A stretch of 64,000 bases of DNA from Trichaptum fuscoviolaceum (lineage: Eukaryota > Basidiomycota > Agaricomycetes > Hymenochaetales > Trichaptaceae). The notes under the pieces were generated by a model. That model ran no database searches, was not told the DNA's origin, and was given only the letters and a program-made list of their open reading frames with translations. Below are positions 1 to 13,361 of this stretch, in pieces; the stretch's first letter is position 1; the number at the start of each line of letters is the position of its first letter. The DNA lies in contig CAJSYZ010000007.1 in assembly GCA_910574455.1 (NCBI GenBank), positions 3,908,461-3,972,460 of the forward strand, given 5' to 3'. A program made the translations under genes and the position numbers.

Positions 1-3000
1 ATAGAGAAGTCATCCAAGCCAACTTCGCTGAAGCAGACTACTGCTAGCGAAACGCTTGGTCGCCGTTCAGATGACGCTCGATCTATCTTGTCCGTTGATT
101 CGTCCTCGTCCATGGGCCTTAGGCCTTATCTCTCACCACCTCTCTCGCCAGCACTAGAAGCGACAAGCCCGAGAAGACCTAGTATCGACCGGCGGAAAAG
201 TCTGCAAACGAAGTGCAGAATACTGCCTCGGAAGTTTGGCGTGGGGCATGCCATTACTGATCTGAAAGTACTTGAAGGCGGAGAACTGTTCTTAGCTCTT
301 CAAGAGTCTGGGTAAGCTCTGCCACTCTTGAATGAAGTTTTTCGCTGTGAATTTATATGTATCAAGTGCAATATCTTTATACAAGACACAAGACGGGGCA
401 TGTGTGGCAAGCATAGAGCCTGGTGCTTTACCGGCGTCTATGACACCTTCAGTGACATCGCACGGGACAGGATCGCAAATGCCATGGACTTGGAAATATA
501 TCTTCGTTGTATCTCAATTTAATGTGATTTTATTCCTATTCTATATTCGCATGGATGCTGACCTACCCCAAAGTCGTTGACAGTGCTAGCTGTGGCTAAC
601 GCGGATACGCTAAGTGCAGCATTAGATTCTGAGAGCGAAGATAAAGCACGCGTAACGACCTACGAGCTAGTTAATTACAATCAGTATCAATTCGGGGAGA
701 CGAGAATCTCAAAATTGGGTGACATCGTTATAAGCGGAAAATCTGAAGGTGCAACCGTACATAAGGACCCTAGTGGTATGTGTAACTCTATCTTGCTTCT
801 TGAAATGCTCAGTCCATAACTCCAACCTTTAGGTGTCATAAAACTGTATCAAATCGATAACTCGTCCAATCTAATTGTTCGGCCCTTGAGGTTCTTTACA
901 TTACCAACCCATAATCTCATTTCAGAGCAAGAAGTGATCAGTTCTCCATCCTCCATATCCTTGCCACAACCTCTCCGTAACTTCATTTCACGCTCAGGAG
1001 CAACTACTCCGGCGAGCATATCCGCTGAGTCTTCTCCGCGGGTGGATGCTGTTTTAGAATCGAATGCAGGTTCAATACCCTTAACAGGCATTGTAGAAGG
1101 GCTCAAGATACGGCATCTGGGTGCGACTGTATCTGGAATAGCGTGGTCTACAGATGAGATACTGGTGTGTTGCGTCGTCTTTTTAAGATCAATATGAACT
1201 CAACTTTCAATAGATCTTCTCCTTGAATGGGGGTCAGGTCCGCCTTCGCACCGTCATCCCAACCAAACTCGTCAAAGACGCGTCTCTGGTCGATAACACT
1301 ACCCTTCTTGTACTTTGTGCTGTGAGTACAGCCGCCACTGTCAATCTTCCAAACTCTGTGTATTGACATATCCTTGTAGAATAAAATTGAGACGTATTCT
1401 TTGCCCGACGACGGACTAAACGATAGTTCATTATCTGTTTCCCTAAAACCTGCTCATACAACGTACGAGTGAGACAACCTTATCATCCCTTTTTGCACCT
1501 GACGTCTCCGAGTAGAACGCACCTAGTCGCTTCGACGCCCATACCATGTCCGGATGCATTCTCTTTCTTACACAACTATACACATATCGTAATCCTGCAA
1601 AGAACCGAAGACCGTAGTTGGGCTTTGGACTTGCAGACGAAATTTTCAAGCAACTCGCAACACGGAGAGTCATTACGGTTATGGACATCGGCTTCTAGTC
1701 CGATACCAAATTGTCCAATACCACACCGTGTGACTTCAGTTCTTCCGCACGAACTTTCTTCATTCATACTAGGATACAGTAAGTTTCTTTACCTTACTTG
1801 CTTTTGGTGGATTTTTAATGCAGAATAGACGATGGTGTCATTAGGAGAACGTCATTCACGGATGTCGTATGCAAAGGATCTGTTAGATCTACGTCCGAGA
1901 AAGTAGAGGAAGCAATTGGGGTTGCCATCCTGAGTCTACATCTCGTTAAAAATGAGAAAACCGGGAAATCGTACATTATCGGAGGTGGCGATGACGGTTC
2001 CGTGAACTTCTGGGACATGATGTGAGTTCCTTATGGTTGCACGACACTTATATCTTACATGTTTGAACTTCAGTACATTAGAGCTCCAAGCTCGCTGGAT
2101 CATCTTCTGTGAACCTCTCGTCCATGTAATTTCATTCACTGGTGGAATAAGCGGACGTTTGCAAGGCTGCTGTTTTTGTATCTCCAGCGACGGGACTATT
2201 GCGGTGATAACACTCGAGGGATTTGAATTGTAAGTTAATTCTATTTCAACTCCATCGGCAGGAAATTTAAACAGCAAACGTAGTCTATACATTATTCCTG
2301 GGTCACCGTCTCGGTTGGTGAGGATCTGTCTAAAAACGGATGATCTCATGCTTCTCTATGCGGACGGCCGAGCAAGATTATGGGATGTTAAGACTCGGGA
2401 ATTTTGGCGTTCGATGAGCTCCGAAAAGGCGGTGGAAATGCTTTCTCAAGGAGAATGGCTGTCTATGTATGTTTTTTTTTCTGCATTCAAGAACGATGGC
2501 ATCGCTGAGTAGATATCAGGGATGTCGAGGATAATCGAGCTAAATCCCCGAAGGGGATGCTTTCAGCTCTTAATCGCTCGACAGCTGTCGGAGATCCACG
2601 TATGTACTACAATAACTTGCAGTCTGTCCGCAAAAATCATTGAGCAATCTTTCAGCCCCGACCATATTATTAAACCTAGTTGAGGTTATTGATGGTAATT
2701 CTTTTCTGTCTTCTCTTTAAGTTCATCTGAATAATGTCTTCAGGTTTTACCTTGAGTCTGTCAGGAAAAGGTGGAAACGTAGTAGACACCGGACAACTTA
2801 GGACATTCCTAGCCGCGGTCTTGACCCCTGGAATCGATGATCAGATTGACCGGCTTGCTGCTGATTTTTTGGGGAGATCTGGTTCAAGTGTTTCGATCGG
2901 CATATTTGAGTATGTTTTAGTCGCCGTTTCTGCATCGCATTTGCTAACCCTTTTAAAGTAACCATAAGAGCCAGCAGTTACACCACATCAAGAACGCACA

Positions 3001-4693
3001 CGGCGCTTGGCAAATCTCTCCTGAAGTCACCGCGTCCCGTCTTTTGATTGCAGCCTCTGTTTTGCGTGTACTCATGAATATTGGAGGTGAATGGCAACCC
3101 TCTAATTGACCTCCTGATTTTTCTAAATTTTGTGGATAGGCTACGAAGACCCAGCAAGTCTGCTTCTATCCTTCCTGACGACAGCCCTACCTACCCACGT
3201 CGGACCCATGTATCAACCTCCGAGTTTGCCTTTTTTGGCTTATCACTGGACGGAGTCCTCAGGTACGCTGCGAGAAACCACCCTTATTTGCATATCTTGA
3301 CCCCAAGTCAGTCGCAGAGATTCGACTAGCGGGTAAGCTGCTGTTCGAAAGCGAGGTATCCCGACTTCAAGACGATGATATCATCTCGATCGTCGAACAA
3401 TGGCAACATAGATGTACGATTGTGTTTGATGAGCTACACGATAATACGATGTCTAACGAAATTCGTAGTGCCTTGCGTCCTCCCTGACGTCGAGAAGCAG
3501 ACACGAAGAGCAGCACTAGCTCTCACGATATGCGGCAATATAGCGATCGAAAAATACAGTTTACTGTCGACAACGTAAGTAGGTCAATAGGTTTGAGCGA
3601 CAATGGTTTACAACCTTCTATCAGCACGATTACAGATATATCGAAATCCATTTCACTATATCTTTACGACGATTCGTCGCCCTATCGAGTGCTAGCTATC
3701 GATCTGTGTTCCCGTGGCTTCGACACCTGGCAGCAGCACTTCGACGCAATGGAAGCCCTTCGTTCTCTCTTTATACTTGCTACTTCAGCCCGTAAAGAGT
3801 CCATTCATGTTCGTAACCCGGGACCGCAAGCTCGCATGGCTGTCCTGCAAATTGCATCGAGCAATAGCCCCTTGTTCATGACTACTCTGTCATTAGATAT
3901 CCTTCATCCTCGATCGATAGAATACAGCAAGTCTGTCATGCAGATTATCGCATTTCTGATTAGAAAGGCGAGTGCATGATGTGCTTACTTGTGGCACCCG
4001 AAAAACTAAACTGAAAGTACGCGTCCAGAAACCCTTGGTGCTATATCCTAATTTGCCGCGTTTGATGGAAGCTGTGGTCAAGTCGCTTGATCCGGGCTCG
4101 ACCGCAGATCGCGAGGCAGTGTTAGATTCTGTCACTGAAATCATCGCGCTAGTTGTGCAAACGTAAGTTGCATTAGGTCAAGCCTTGACTGAAGCTCAGT
4201 AGGATTTCTAGTTTCCCAACTGTCGAGTTTCACTCAGCGAGTCAGCGCCTTGCAGTGGGGACAAGCGAGGGTGCTGTAATCATGTACGACTTGAAGACCG
4301 CAACCCGGCTATACGTCTTAGAAGGCCACCGGAAGAGGCTAGCTGGAATCAGCTTCTCTCCCGACGGACGACGTCTGATTACTTTGTCCATTGAAGAGAG
4401 TGTTCTTCTCGTCTGGAAGGTTGGCTCGAGCTTCACGAGCTTCTTCCATCCGGGTGCACCGCCCAGACAAGGGCATAGCGGGTCAGCCCCCTACAAGACT
4501 TTTCCGACCGTACTGGGAGGTGATGGTGAGGAGACATCATTAATTACTATCGATATCTACTCAATAGATCTGATGTTTGTTCGCAGTACGGATGTCTGTG
4601 GAGGATACACTTGAAGATATTCGCTTTGATTGGCACTCGAGTCGTAGTGTGCAAGTTAGCATACGCGAAGCAGTGTTCACTTTCAGTACGTGA
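1..4693 (+). CDS. WDR7-like WD40-repeat protein (5' truncated by window edge)
   Basis: This is the 3' part of a large multi-exon gene whose start lies before base 1, since the frame is open from the first base. Several WD40 repeats are visible: GGGDDGSVNFWDM at about 1975-2020, LLYADGRARLWDV at about 2350-2390, and a last repeat at 4255-4440 containing YDLKTATRLYVLEGH, FSPDGRRLITLS and VWKV. Between them lies a long alpha-helical, low-identity region (about 2730-4140), as in WDR7/rabconnectin-3 beta proteins, which have N- and C-terminal WD40 blocks around a helical middle. The C-terminal repeat resembles the WDR7 one in spacing and wording. WDR7 and DMXL proteins assist V-ATPase assembly; that role is inferred from the family. 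Introns are short GT-AG (for example 312 to about 382). The last exon ends TTFST-stop-like at 4691-4693. I see no breaks. Another large WD40 scaffold remains possible. Confidence 0.72.
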
Positions 4694-5024
4694 CGGCGTA
4701 TGTTCAGTTCCATCCGACAGTAGTATATTTCCTTACCTTCTTAGCTATCTCCAAGATAATTTCATTTAGAAGATGCAGAAGACTAATGCTTCGACTTCGA
4801 TTCGTGTCTGTGCTTCTTGGCCAAAATTAACCAGCAGCCTAGTTGTCACTTGACGCTACGCTATGGTTCGAACCCCTTCTGAAGTACGATTCTTCATGCT
4901 GGCCTCCGTCATGTGGTGTGGACTATCTGTATGTTATCTCACTTGTGCTGGAAGGTACTTATAAACTCCTGTCCTGGATTATGGAGTGTGCTTATCCGTT
5001 CCCCTACTTCTGGATTGCCTAATC
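4694..5024. other. Intergenic spacer upstream of the GH20 gene
   Basis: This 331-base stretch separates two genes on the same strand. It presumably holds the 3' UTR of the WD40 gene and the promoter of the hexosaminidase. I see no clear TATA box, repeat or RNA gene. Confidence 0.5.
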
Positions 5025-7437
5025 ATGCAAAGACGCTATTGTGTTGCATCATGTCTTCTGTTATGCTTGACATACCCTTGCTTTTCAATCTGGCCAGCTC
5101 CACGATCAATAACAACCGGGCAACAAACCCTGCTCCTCTCTTCTCAATTTTCCATCGTCTCCGCTTTAAAAAATACACCTGACGATCTCTCACAAGCAAT
5201 CTCACGCACTCATTCACGTTTGCTGTTGGACAACCTGGGCCGTCTGGTCGTAGGCAGGGGATCATCTGACTCTCCTTCTCTGCAATCTGCGCATGCATTA
5301 TCGACGTTACGGTTGTCGCTAACTAGTGGTGCTTCGGTTCGAAGTATATCAGACGAGTCAATAATGAGCCTCGGAGAGAGGAGTGAAGGTTACACACTGT
5401 TAGTACCTGCAAGTGGTGCGGAGGCTGTGATTACCGCGAACTCGACGCTAGGGATCTTAAGAGGTTTGTCCACTTTCGAACAGTTGTGGTATGCAGTGGA
5501 TGGCCGGGTGTACGCAGTTGGCATGCCTTTGAATGTGGTGGACGAGCCCGTTTACGTGAGAATCTCCCTTCTCCCTCTACTTGAATGAGTATTGCTGATA
5601 AGAGTAGCCGTATCGAGGGTTTGGATTGGATACATCGAGAAACTAGTACGTTAGTTCAGTTAATTTCGACTGTGCTCCTTTGACTCACTCCAACGCGAAA
5701 AGCTTTTCAGTTTCTGACATTCAAAGGACATTAGACACTATGAGCTGGGTCAAGGTTTGACTTTCATTACATTCATCGAAATACCTATATCAATGTCATC
5801 TCATAAACTTAGCTCAACACGTTGTACTGGCACGTCGTTGACGCACAAAGTTTTCCACTCGAGGTCGAGGCGTTTCCGGAATTATCGAGGTTAGGCGCGT
5901 ATTCCGAGTCGGCTATATACTCTCAAAGTGATGTTCAAGAAATTATATCATATGCTGCTGCGGTGAGCTGCCATAAACTCCTAATCACAAGAATAATACT
6001 AGAAGGGGGATAAGCGAGGTATTGATGTGGTGCTCGTGAGTTACGGATATTGGTAGTCACACATGTGTATTGATACTGCTGCTCCAGGAACTGGATACGC
6101 CCGGTCATGAAACAGCTATTGGGCTCTCTCATCCCGAACATGTAGCTTGCTATCTTGCTTCCCCATGGGCCGACTATGCTAGTGGTGAGTTCGTCCTGCC
6201 ATACGTACACCATTCCGATAGAATTCAATATCGAGCGCATTGTTCTAGAGCCCCCCGCGGGTCAACTCCGCTTAGCTACACCCTCTACTATCAACTTCAC
6301 GACAAGCCTCGTCGCGTCAGTGGCTAAGAACTTCCGATCCTCGCTCTTCAGCACGGGAGGGGACGAGGTCAACACGAACTGCTATGCGCAAGACAATCAG
6401 ACACAGACAGATTTGGCGGAGTCAGGGCTAAACCTCGACGAGGCTTTAGATGCGTTCTTGCATGCGACACACGCAGTTCTGACCGACATGGGGAAAGGTC
6501 AAATTGTTAAAGAAGGTGAGTTATTCGGCTATGGGGTGCTCATGAAGGAGGGAATTTAATAACCTGAAACGCTGATGACAGATATGATATTGAAACACAA
6601 TACGACGCTTCCAAACTCGACGATCGCAGTGTGGGTTTAGCGCGTAGCGCGTGTCTTGTGGTGCTCTTACTGACCGTTTTTATGAATACAGCGTTTGGAT
6701 CTCGTCACAGGATGCAAAGAATGTCACCGCTAGAGGATACAGGATTATCCATCAACCATCGGATTACTTCTATCTTGTTAGTGTTATGCTTGGGTACATT
6801 TGATGGTCAGCACTGAGAATGTCTCCCCACAGGATTGCGGTGGAGGGGAATGGCTCGGAGATGATATTTCTGGGTATATATCTACTCATACCCCGCGTAT
6901 CAAAAGAAAAACAATTGATAGTGTCGAACAGAAATAGCTGGTGCGACCCCTTCAAGTCCTGGCAGCGTGTAAGTCGAGACCACTTTCTATGCGACACGAG
7001 ACATTTCTTCTTACTTCGCAAATGATGGCTACCCGCCACGTCCCCGCCACTGATAGATCTATTCCTTCGAGCCGTTAGCAAATTTGACGGCCGAGGAGGC
7101 CCAGTTGGTTCTCGGAGGTCTGTTCGGGACTTCTCTATCACTTCTATCATTCCATGGCTTCTTACTAGGGTTCTTTGAATATTTAGGACAAATTCCGCTG
7201 TGGTCTGAGCAATCATCGCCGGCAAATCTTGATTCCATCGTATGGCCTCGCGCCGCCAGTGCGGCGGAGGTGTTCTGGACAGGAGGAATGTCTAACAACA
7301 TGCCGCTGAACGTGTCGTCCGCTCTGCCGCGCTTGCATGATATTCGCTATCGGATGGTCCAGAGGGGCGTAAAAGCTATTCCACTGCAACCTGAATGGTG
7401 TGCACTTCGTCCTGGAGCTTGCGATGCTGACGCCTGA
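5025..7437 (+). CDS. Secreted beta-N-acetylhexosaminidase, GH20 family
   Basis: The product should remove terminal N-acetylglucosamine from chitin oligomers or glycans outside the cell. The ATG at 5025 opens a hydrophobic signal peptide (MQRRYCVASCLLLCLTYPCF). The GH20 N-terminal domain follows in exon 1 (to 5555), then PYRGFGLDTSR at 5608, which is the family's start of the catalytic barrel, then LYWHVVDAQSFPLE, ELDTPGH at 6088 and TGGDEVN at 6352-6372, carrying the catalytic Asp-Glu pair. The C-terminal part contains WSEQ and WPRAAS motifs, also typical of GH20. At least eight short introns interrupt it (for example 5556-5607). The frame closes with TGA at 7435-7437. The frames join cleanly, so the gene looks intact. 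Chitin remodelling of the fungal wall or use of chitin as food are both possible. Confidence 0.9.
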
Positions 7438-7827
7438 ATGGTAGACACCATGTACGAAGGTCTTCCTATATGCGATTTCCTTTTACAAGCCGACTGCTTT
7501 AATGCGGAGTTTGTAAATTAATTCAATTTAACGCTACTTCCGGATATCACTCGATCTCCGCGCAAATTAATACTCGATTAAAAGTGAATTTACTCAAGCC
7601 ACTGTCTGCGACGAGTTCAGGCCAGCTGCCAACAACGCCAACGCCGTCGGTTGTTGCCAACGTCACACAGTGGGCATTCGTTCCTGGCTTCAAGGGGTTC
7701 AGCGAGCACACGAAGTTCGTTAAAAGCCTTGCTGAACTAGAGCCCCTGTGTTCTGCGCTCTCGCTTAAGCTTGAGTTGCTCTGGTCTGGGAACTGATTGT
7801 GGCTTTCTCAATGTCTCTGGCGACGAG
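7438..7827. other. Intergenic spacer upstream of the serine-rich gene
   Basis: This 390-base spacer lies between two plus-strand genes. It contains short open frames but none with recognisable content. It probably holds the promoter and 5' leader of the next gene. Confidence 0.45.
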
Positions 7828-10800
7828 ATGCCCTCTTTTCTCTCTCGTCTACGCTCCTTAGCTTCGAAGAGGTCGATATCACACAGTTCGAGCGGCGCGC
7901 CAGAACATGCGGACCAAACAGTGGATAGTGCACAACATGCGACCTTGTCACCCGACGCGTCGTATTCACCGCGTACACCGGACTTTGCGCTGGATAGCAA
8001 AATCGCGCCTGACATCAGTGCCTTGCTAGCATCCGTGGAAGAAGATACGGCGGATATTCGCAATGATGCCACAGAGGATATTTATGATGATACGGCGGAT
8101 GTATATTATGAAGGACGTGAAGGGTTTGTTCAAGGCTTGAAGCCAAGGCCTCCGGTGGCAGGTGCGTCTAAGTACGCGATTGCGGAAGTGCAGGACAAAG
8201 GAATAGAGGACAGAGGAAAGGGGAAGGATGCAATCAGCGATACGATATCGTCTGCAGGTGGAGTGCCACCGTCGACACATAACTCTCAGAAGCGCTGGTC
8301 GACATTCGGGCGGGAAGGAAAGCGGGTCATTCCAAGCATGAGAAGCTTTGTTCGGGCACAGAGTTCGAGGAAAGAGGCGTCGGAGATCACGATGTCCCTA
8401 GCCAGTCAATCGCAATCACACCTCGGAAGGAGTAGCGATAACAAAACGCTGAGCTCGGGAACTACAGCCAGCCGGCCTAGTACAGTTGTGACTGGTACTC
8501 AGCGCACGACAAGCACGTTTGGCCGGCCTCCTATTCCTTCGCGCCCTCCAACAGGGGTTTCGTCAACGCGGACACCCAGTAGGCAGTCGTCCGGCCGGTT
8601 CTCGGTTAGAGACAATGTTCACAATCCGGATGGCAATGCGCTGTTGTCCTGGTCACCACCCGCTGAAATCATTGCTGATGAACAGTCTATTCTTGACAGT
8701 TCCTCTTCTTCGTCCCATTCGGACTCGGCCCAAGCACACTCCCCAGAGGTGCACGAGGCGGAGGAACAAAATGTCGTTAGCTCACCGTCGCCCAGGACCT
8801 TTGGACATCCAACTCCCCATCACCAGCAGTCCCACATAATGGCCACTACAGTGCCATTCCCCCCTTTCCATTCGACACCGTTGTCAACTCCCACTCGCCC
8901 AGCTGATCAAGGCAACCAACAAACCTCGCTATTCCGCTTCGCAGATAGTTCTCTTTCACCCATTTCAACGACTCTCGGTAGAGCGTTTCGCAGCAATTCA
9001 GAACGACCCAACACTGCGAAGACTGCGCGATCAACTGGTAATCTACGAGACCAAAGGCCTTCCCGCTCGCGGTCTACCTTACGGAGCCAAACTCGCCGGC
9101 GGAGCGCTGTCTGGAGCGCTGAAGCGGCTTCTGTTGGCGTCGTTGCAGGCTCAACGCAAGACTTCGGCTGGCCCGCGGACGTGTCGCGCGAAATGCTACG
9201 GTTGTCGTTGGGTGAAGAAGCGGCATACACAGCACAAGAGGCGGTACAAAGACAAGAAGCAGGGAAAACTGTTCAAGATACAAGGAACCGCGCTTTATCG
9301 GCACCTATTTATTTACCTAATAATTTGCCAGTAGCGGAAGACTGGCATGCCAGCAATTCTTCCCACGAATTATTGACATCGACCTCGAGGCAGGACAAGC
9401 ATGGTCTAATGAGAGCCGGCGCACAAGGTTCATCATCCCACCCATTCTCCTCTAATTCCTTCCCCTTCCCTTCCTCGTCGTCGTCTCCGACGTCCCCCAC
9501 ACTCCTTTATCCCTCTGGCTTGGCCGAACCCATTGATCTTGGGAATCTAGCAAGAGAACACCTGATACAAAATCCGAAGGATTCTGTACGATCACAACCT
9601 CGAGAATTAGACGATAAGCCTGCAAACGCTAACGACGTGGATTCGGAGGGCGTTCAGCACAGTGGGGGTGGAGAGGACCAGATGATTCAGCATGTGCGAT
9701 CCGACAGTGCAGACCAGATCAGATGGGACTCGAGGCGGCTACAGGAATATCTTGCCTCAAGTGGAGGTAGCGAGAAGGCTGTCGACTTGGCTGCTCTTCG
9801 TCCAAGCACACCGATTATGAAGGCGGATTCTGCTTCAACATACCAGACAGCTGCATCCTCTTCTCTTCTGCAACCCCCGTCGCTGTCCGTTCAAGCGCCC
9901 ACTCCTCAAGGATCCCCGGGTCATTCGCGGCAGGAATCATCACCGGAAACGGAGGGAGAGAATTTGCAGGTACCGGTCGCCACATCTACCCCGGAGGCAT
10001 CTGAGAAAAGCAAGGGCAAACGGAAAGCTGAGGAGTCTGAAGGAGAGAGCCCCCCAGGTTTGAAAATTGGTAGGAAAACTACTTTTGCTACACCATTAGG
10101 CGGACGAGGTGCGTATCACAAATTAACTTCTAAATTTTGCGTAAAACACGTGGTGACCAAAACACTTGTCCTGCAGGCCCTCCTCGCGTGTCAGACTCGT
10201 CGCATGCACCTTCCTCATTCATGTCACGGCAGTCGAGTAGAAAACGCGTACGCTTGTCCTCACCGATGCCCACCCCAGACCACTCGCGCCCAGGATCATC
10301 TACAAACGCTCCTGTATTCAACTCCGTATCAAGTCGTGGTAGTTCGCGATCGTTCATCACCAGCGCGTTATCTCATTCGAGGTCCGCCGGCCCAAGTATG
10401 CCCTCTCCTACCGCCTCATCCCCGCCACGTCCGTCTTCTCGTGCTTCGCGCGCGAAATCCATGTCTGCTGCATCGACATCTGCAGGGGGCCGCATACCGA
10501 ATCGCCGATCATTCTCACAAGCATCCATACCGATCTCAGCAATTGTTTCTCCGCGTGCGCCAACGATAAGTAATCATAGCTCGTTCCATATGAGAGACCC
10601 GCGAAAGCCTCCGCGAAGGAGACCTGTAGGATGGCGGTTGCGGTTGAAGACATTCGAAGATGATGGATCACCGTTTCCAGCGTGGGCCTTCTGGTTCGGG
10701 TTTTTCATGCCTGTCTTGTGGTTTATTGCAAGCTTCTGGCGTATGCCTCGAACACGGACGGTCGGCACAGATACTGAAAAGGCCATTGTTGTGGATGACC

Positions 10801-10983
10801 CACAGGTCGAGCGAGGTAAACAATAGCAAATTTTACTTTGTCAACCGATACTCATTCGATCTATCCTCTGATTCAACAGAGGCGCGCGCATGGAGACTGC
10901 GTTGTCGAGTCGCATCGGGGATTTTCTTTTTCACCTATGTGCCGGTAATAGTCCTAATTGCCGTCTTCGCAACTCGGTCATAG
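7828..10983 (+). CDS. Serine-rich protein with two C-terminal membrane segments, unknown function
   Basis: A long first exon (7828-10108) starts at ATG 7828 (MPSFLSRLRSLASKRS) and is dominated by Ser, Pro, Thr and acidic low-complexity sequence. A basic cluster (KSKGKRKAEESEGE) lies near its end. Introns at 10109-10176 and 10816-10879 join in frame to exons rich in Ser-Arg and then to two hydrophobic stretches, WAFWFGFFMPVLWFIASFW (about 10681-10737) and SGIFFFTYVPVIVLIAVFA (about 10914-10970). The stop is TAG at 10981-10983. The total is about 1,010 residues. The layout suggests a disordered cytoplasmic region tail-anchored by a membrane hairpin. I recognise no catalytic domain and assign no function. 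Serine-rich proteins of this style are frequent in basidiomycetes and poorly conserved. Confidence 0.75.
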
Positions 10984-11886
10984 CATTCACTGCAAACTAT
11001 CCTTCATCGCCGCTACCCCCGCGACCTTCAATCCCCCCCTACCTTGGCCTTGTTAACTTACGCCGTGCTCATTAATTCGCTCATTGCGCCTACACCAAGC
11101 CTGCCAACCAGCCCCCGGCTGATCTGCTACTTCAATAATTGAACTGTTGTCACTCTTTTGCACAAAGACTTTCCTTCTTTCCGTACATAAATATGTTCTC
11201 GTCTTCGTTACCTGAACGGACTGTGTGTGCATTATTGCTCCGTTCCTCTTTCCACCCTCCCAACCCTTTCCAGTCCTAGAAAACATCGTACAATTTGTAC
11301 AATGTTGTCGCACCCTTGCTTTGGTTTCCATTGCTATGATGCTGTCCATCCAAAGCTTTTCTTCTCTAGGTTATCGTAACGAATTCTGTCTTCCCTCGTA
11401 CGTCATTCACGACAAACACAAAAGCACTGCCCTTCCATTCCCCAGTCCATCATACATCCATCCATCCATCCGTTCTATCCCTTGTTTGTTCTCTTTTGTA
11501 GACATACTTCATCTCCTCTGGTCTCTCATACAGTTGATGACTGCATATTATTTGCTGCTTTGGTCATAGCATTGCTCCTTATACCTTTCCAATTGCTTTT
11601 CTGTATGTTGTAGCATCTCCCTTGTCTCAATGCTATGCGTAATGACGACGAAGGTTGCTCTTCGTCTACGGTTTCCTCTTTTAAAATGGGTGTCCGTGGC
11701 GTCTGGTGTTTTATTCAATCATGACTCTAAGACGGCGGTGTCCATCTTATCCTCAAATTGTACAGTTACTCGAGACCCGTATCCAGCGTGATTGCAGTAA
11801 GAAGTTGCATTGTATCTGAACCCAAATCAAAATGCGATTACATTGACATACATATAAACCCTGAAGAACCGATAAAATCACGACTT
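10984..11886. other. Convergent 3' region, no gene seen
   Basis: About 900 bases lie between the ends of two convergent genes. The stretch is pyrimidine-rich on the plus strand (about 11225-11560). One open frame there (11225-11569) is composition-driven and has no recognisable motif. I expect 3' UTRs here and see no RNA gene. Confidence 0.45.
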
Positions 11887-13361
11887 TCACAAACATTGGC
11901 TGTACTGTAGACGGGGGATGTCGAATGTTAGCCACTTTCCGGCGAGAAAGAGATAGATTAATAACTGACATATGCGTTGAGTGCTGTGCAAGTGTAGGGC
12001 GACACACAGGTCGTTGCACCAGTCCAGCCAGTCCCACCGCACTGAGCATATTGGGCAGCACCGGTTGAGGAAGTTGAGCTAGTCGTTGGTGTGACTGTTG
12101 TTACGATTGTTGTCTTCGCTGTAGTTGCGGAAGTGGTACTCGTCGTCTTCACTGACGTAGCGGATGTGGTCGAGCCACCAGAACTGGTCCCGGAGCAGGA
12201 GAAGACCTCCGGTCCCGGGATAGTGTAGCTGCTCAATGTCTAGAGAAACAACATAAATCAGGATTACGAAGTAGAGTGAATTGATTATCATGGAAGCGAC
12301 GAACCTGGTAAATGTTGATTTTGATACCGGGGTCGGTGCCTGCGTATGCGCCAGGGAAGCTGACAGTTGCGGGTTGTGTGCTTCCGCCGCCGGTGATCTC
12401 GAGCTGAGCACACTCCATCTGTAACGAACTAGATGAGTATCTGACTACCTACACGTTTTATACACGTGACGCACATAGAGTTGAGCACCTGGATAGCTGC
12501 TGGCGGCGTGGAGAGCTGTGATTGCACATGTTAGCAGAGTAATTGTTTGCATCAAAACCCTTTGCTCACCGATCATCTCATGACGGAGGAGGTACTGGCC
12601 AGCGGGGATACAAGAGGGAATAGTGAATGTGACTTTGCCCTTGTTGGCAATCATACGATCGACACCCCAGGTCTGGTCGGCGACATTAAGACCGTCCTCG
12701 TAGATCTTGAACCACTTCAGACCGGTGACGTCCGTTTGAGTCGCGTTAGGGATTTGAGCCCTGCAGACAGTTGTTAACTCTTCGTTGAGTAATGTCTGGA
12801 GGTAATGTATATTCTTACAGATATGATATGACGGGTCCTAGAAGTGGGTGGAGAGAGGGGGGGTTTGCAGGTTAGCGGACAGTCAAAAAGCAACTTCATT
12901 ACATACTAACCCTTGTGGCTGGGGTCAACAGGATCTGCAGAATCACTCGGATCCGCACCAGCAAGAGTGTGATGCCACTCGGCGGTCACGCTTGAGCCAG
13001 CGGCGACGGGAATGACGACCGTTGAGACAGGGGTCTGGTACGGGTTGATACCACCGTTGCAAATGACATCGTTGGAGGTGACGTCGGTGATCGGCTGCGG
13101 ACGGTGTGTCAATTCCACAACAATCACAGTGTTTATCGAAGAACCTAGCACTTACCCCATCATAAGTTGGGACACGAATGCCAACCTCGTGGCCTTGGTC
13201 AACGCCGTTGACATACAGTTCCTAAGACAGATCAAATTGCGATAAGTATTTGCGCAAACTTCAAGACAAGTGCAAGATAACAGTACCTGGAAGATTGTGT
13301 GCGCTGAAGCAGACAGCGCGAGCGCCGCTAGAGAAAGAGACGAAGAGGCGACGTTACGCAT
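11887..13361 (-). CDS. AA9 lytic polysaccharide monooxygenase with C-terminal CBM1
   Basis: This copper enzyme oxidatively cleaves cellulose and related glucans outside the cell. The ATG at 13361 gives a signal peptide whose predicted cleavage (SASA before HTIFQ) leaves the N-terminal histidine of the copper histidine brace. Further AA9 marks are WHHTLAG, the segment [20 protein letters not shown], and [13 protein letters not shown], which contains the axial tyrosine region. A Ser/Thr-rich linker (about 12070-12200) leads to a CBM1 with [15 protein letters not shown] and [10 protein letters not shown]. Reading straight on would end at 11958 and lose the last CBM1 cysteine. A GT-AG intron at 11905-11969 instead joins an 18-base final exon encoding YSQCL and a stop at 11887, which completes the four-cysteine module. 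Six or more introns are present. It suggests a plant-litter or wood saprotroph. Confidence 0.93.

Noticed and set aside
4855..4885. GGTTCGAACCCC resembling a tRNA B box
   Set aside because: No A box or acceptor stem can be formed at the right distance, and it lies in the promoter spacer of the GH20 gene.
11225..11569. 114-codon plus-strand frame between convergent genes
   Set aside because: It is pyrimidine-driven composition with no motif and lies in the expected 3' UTR zone.
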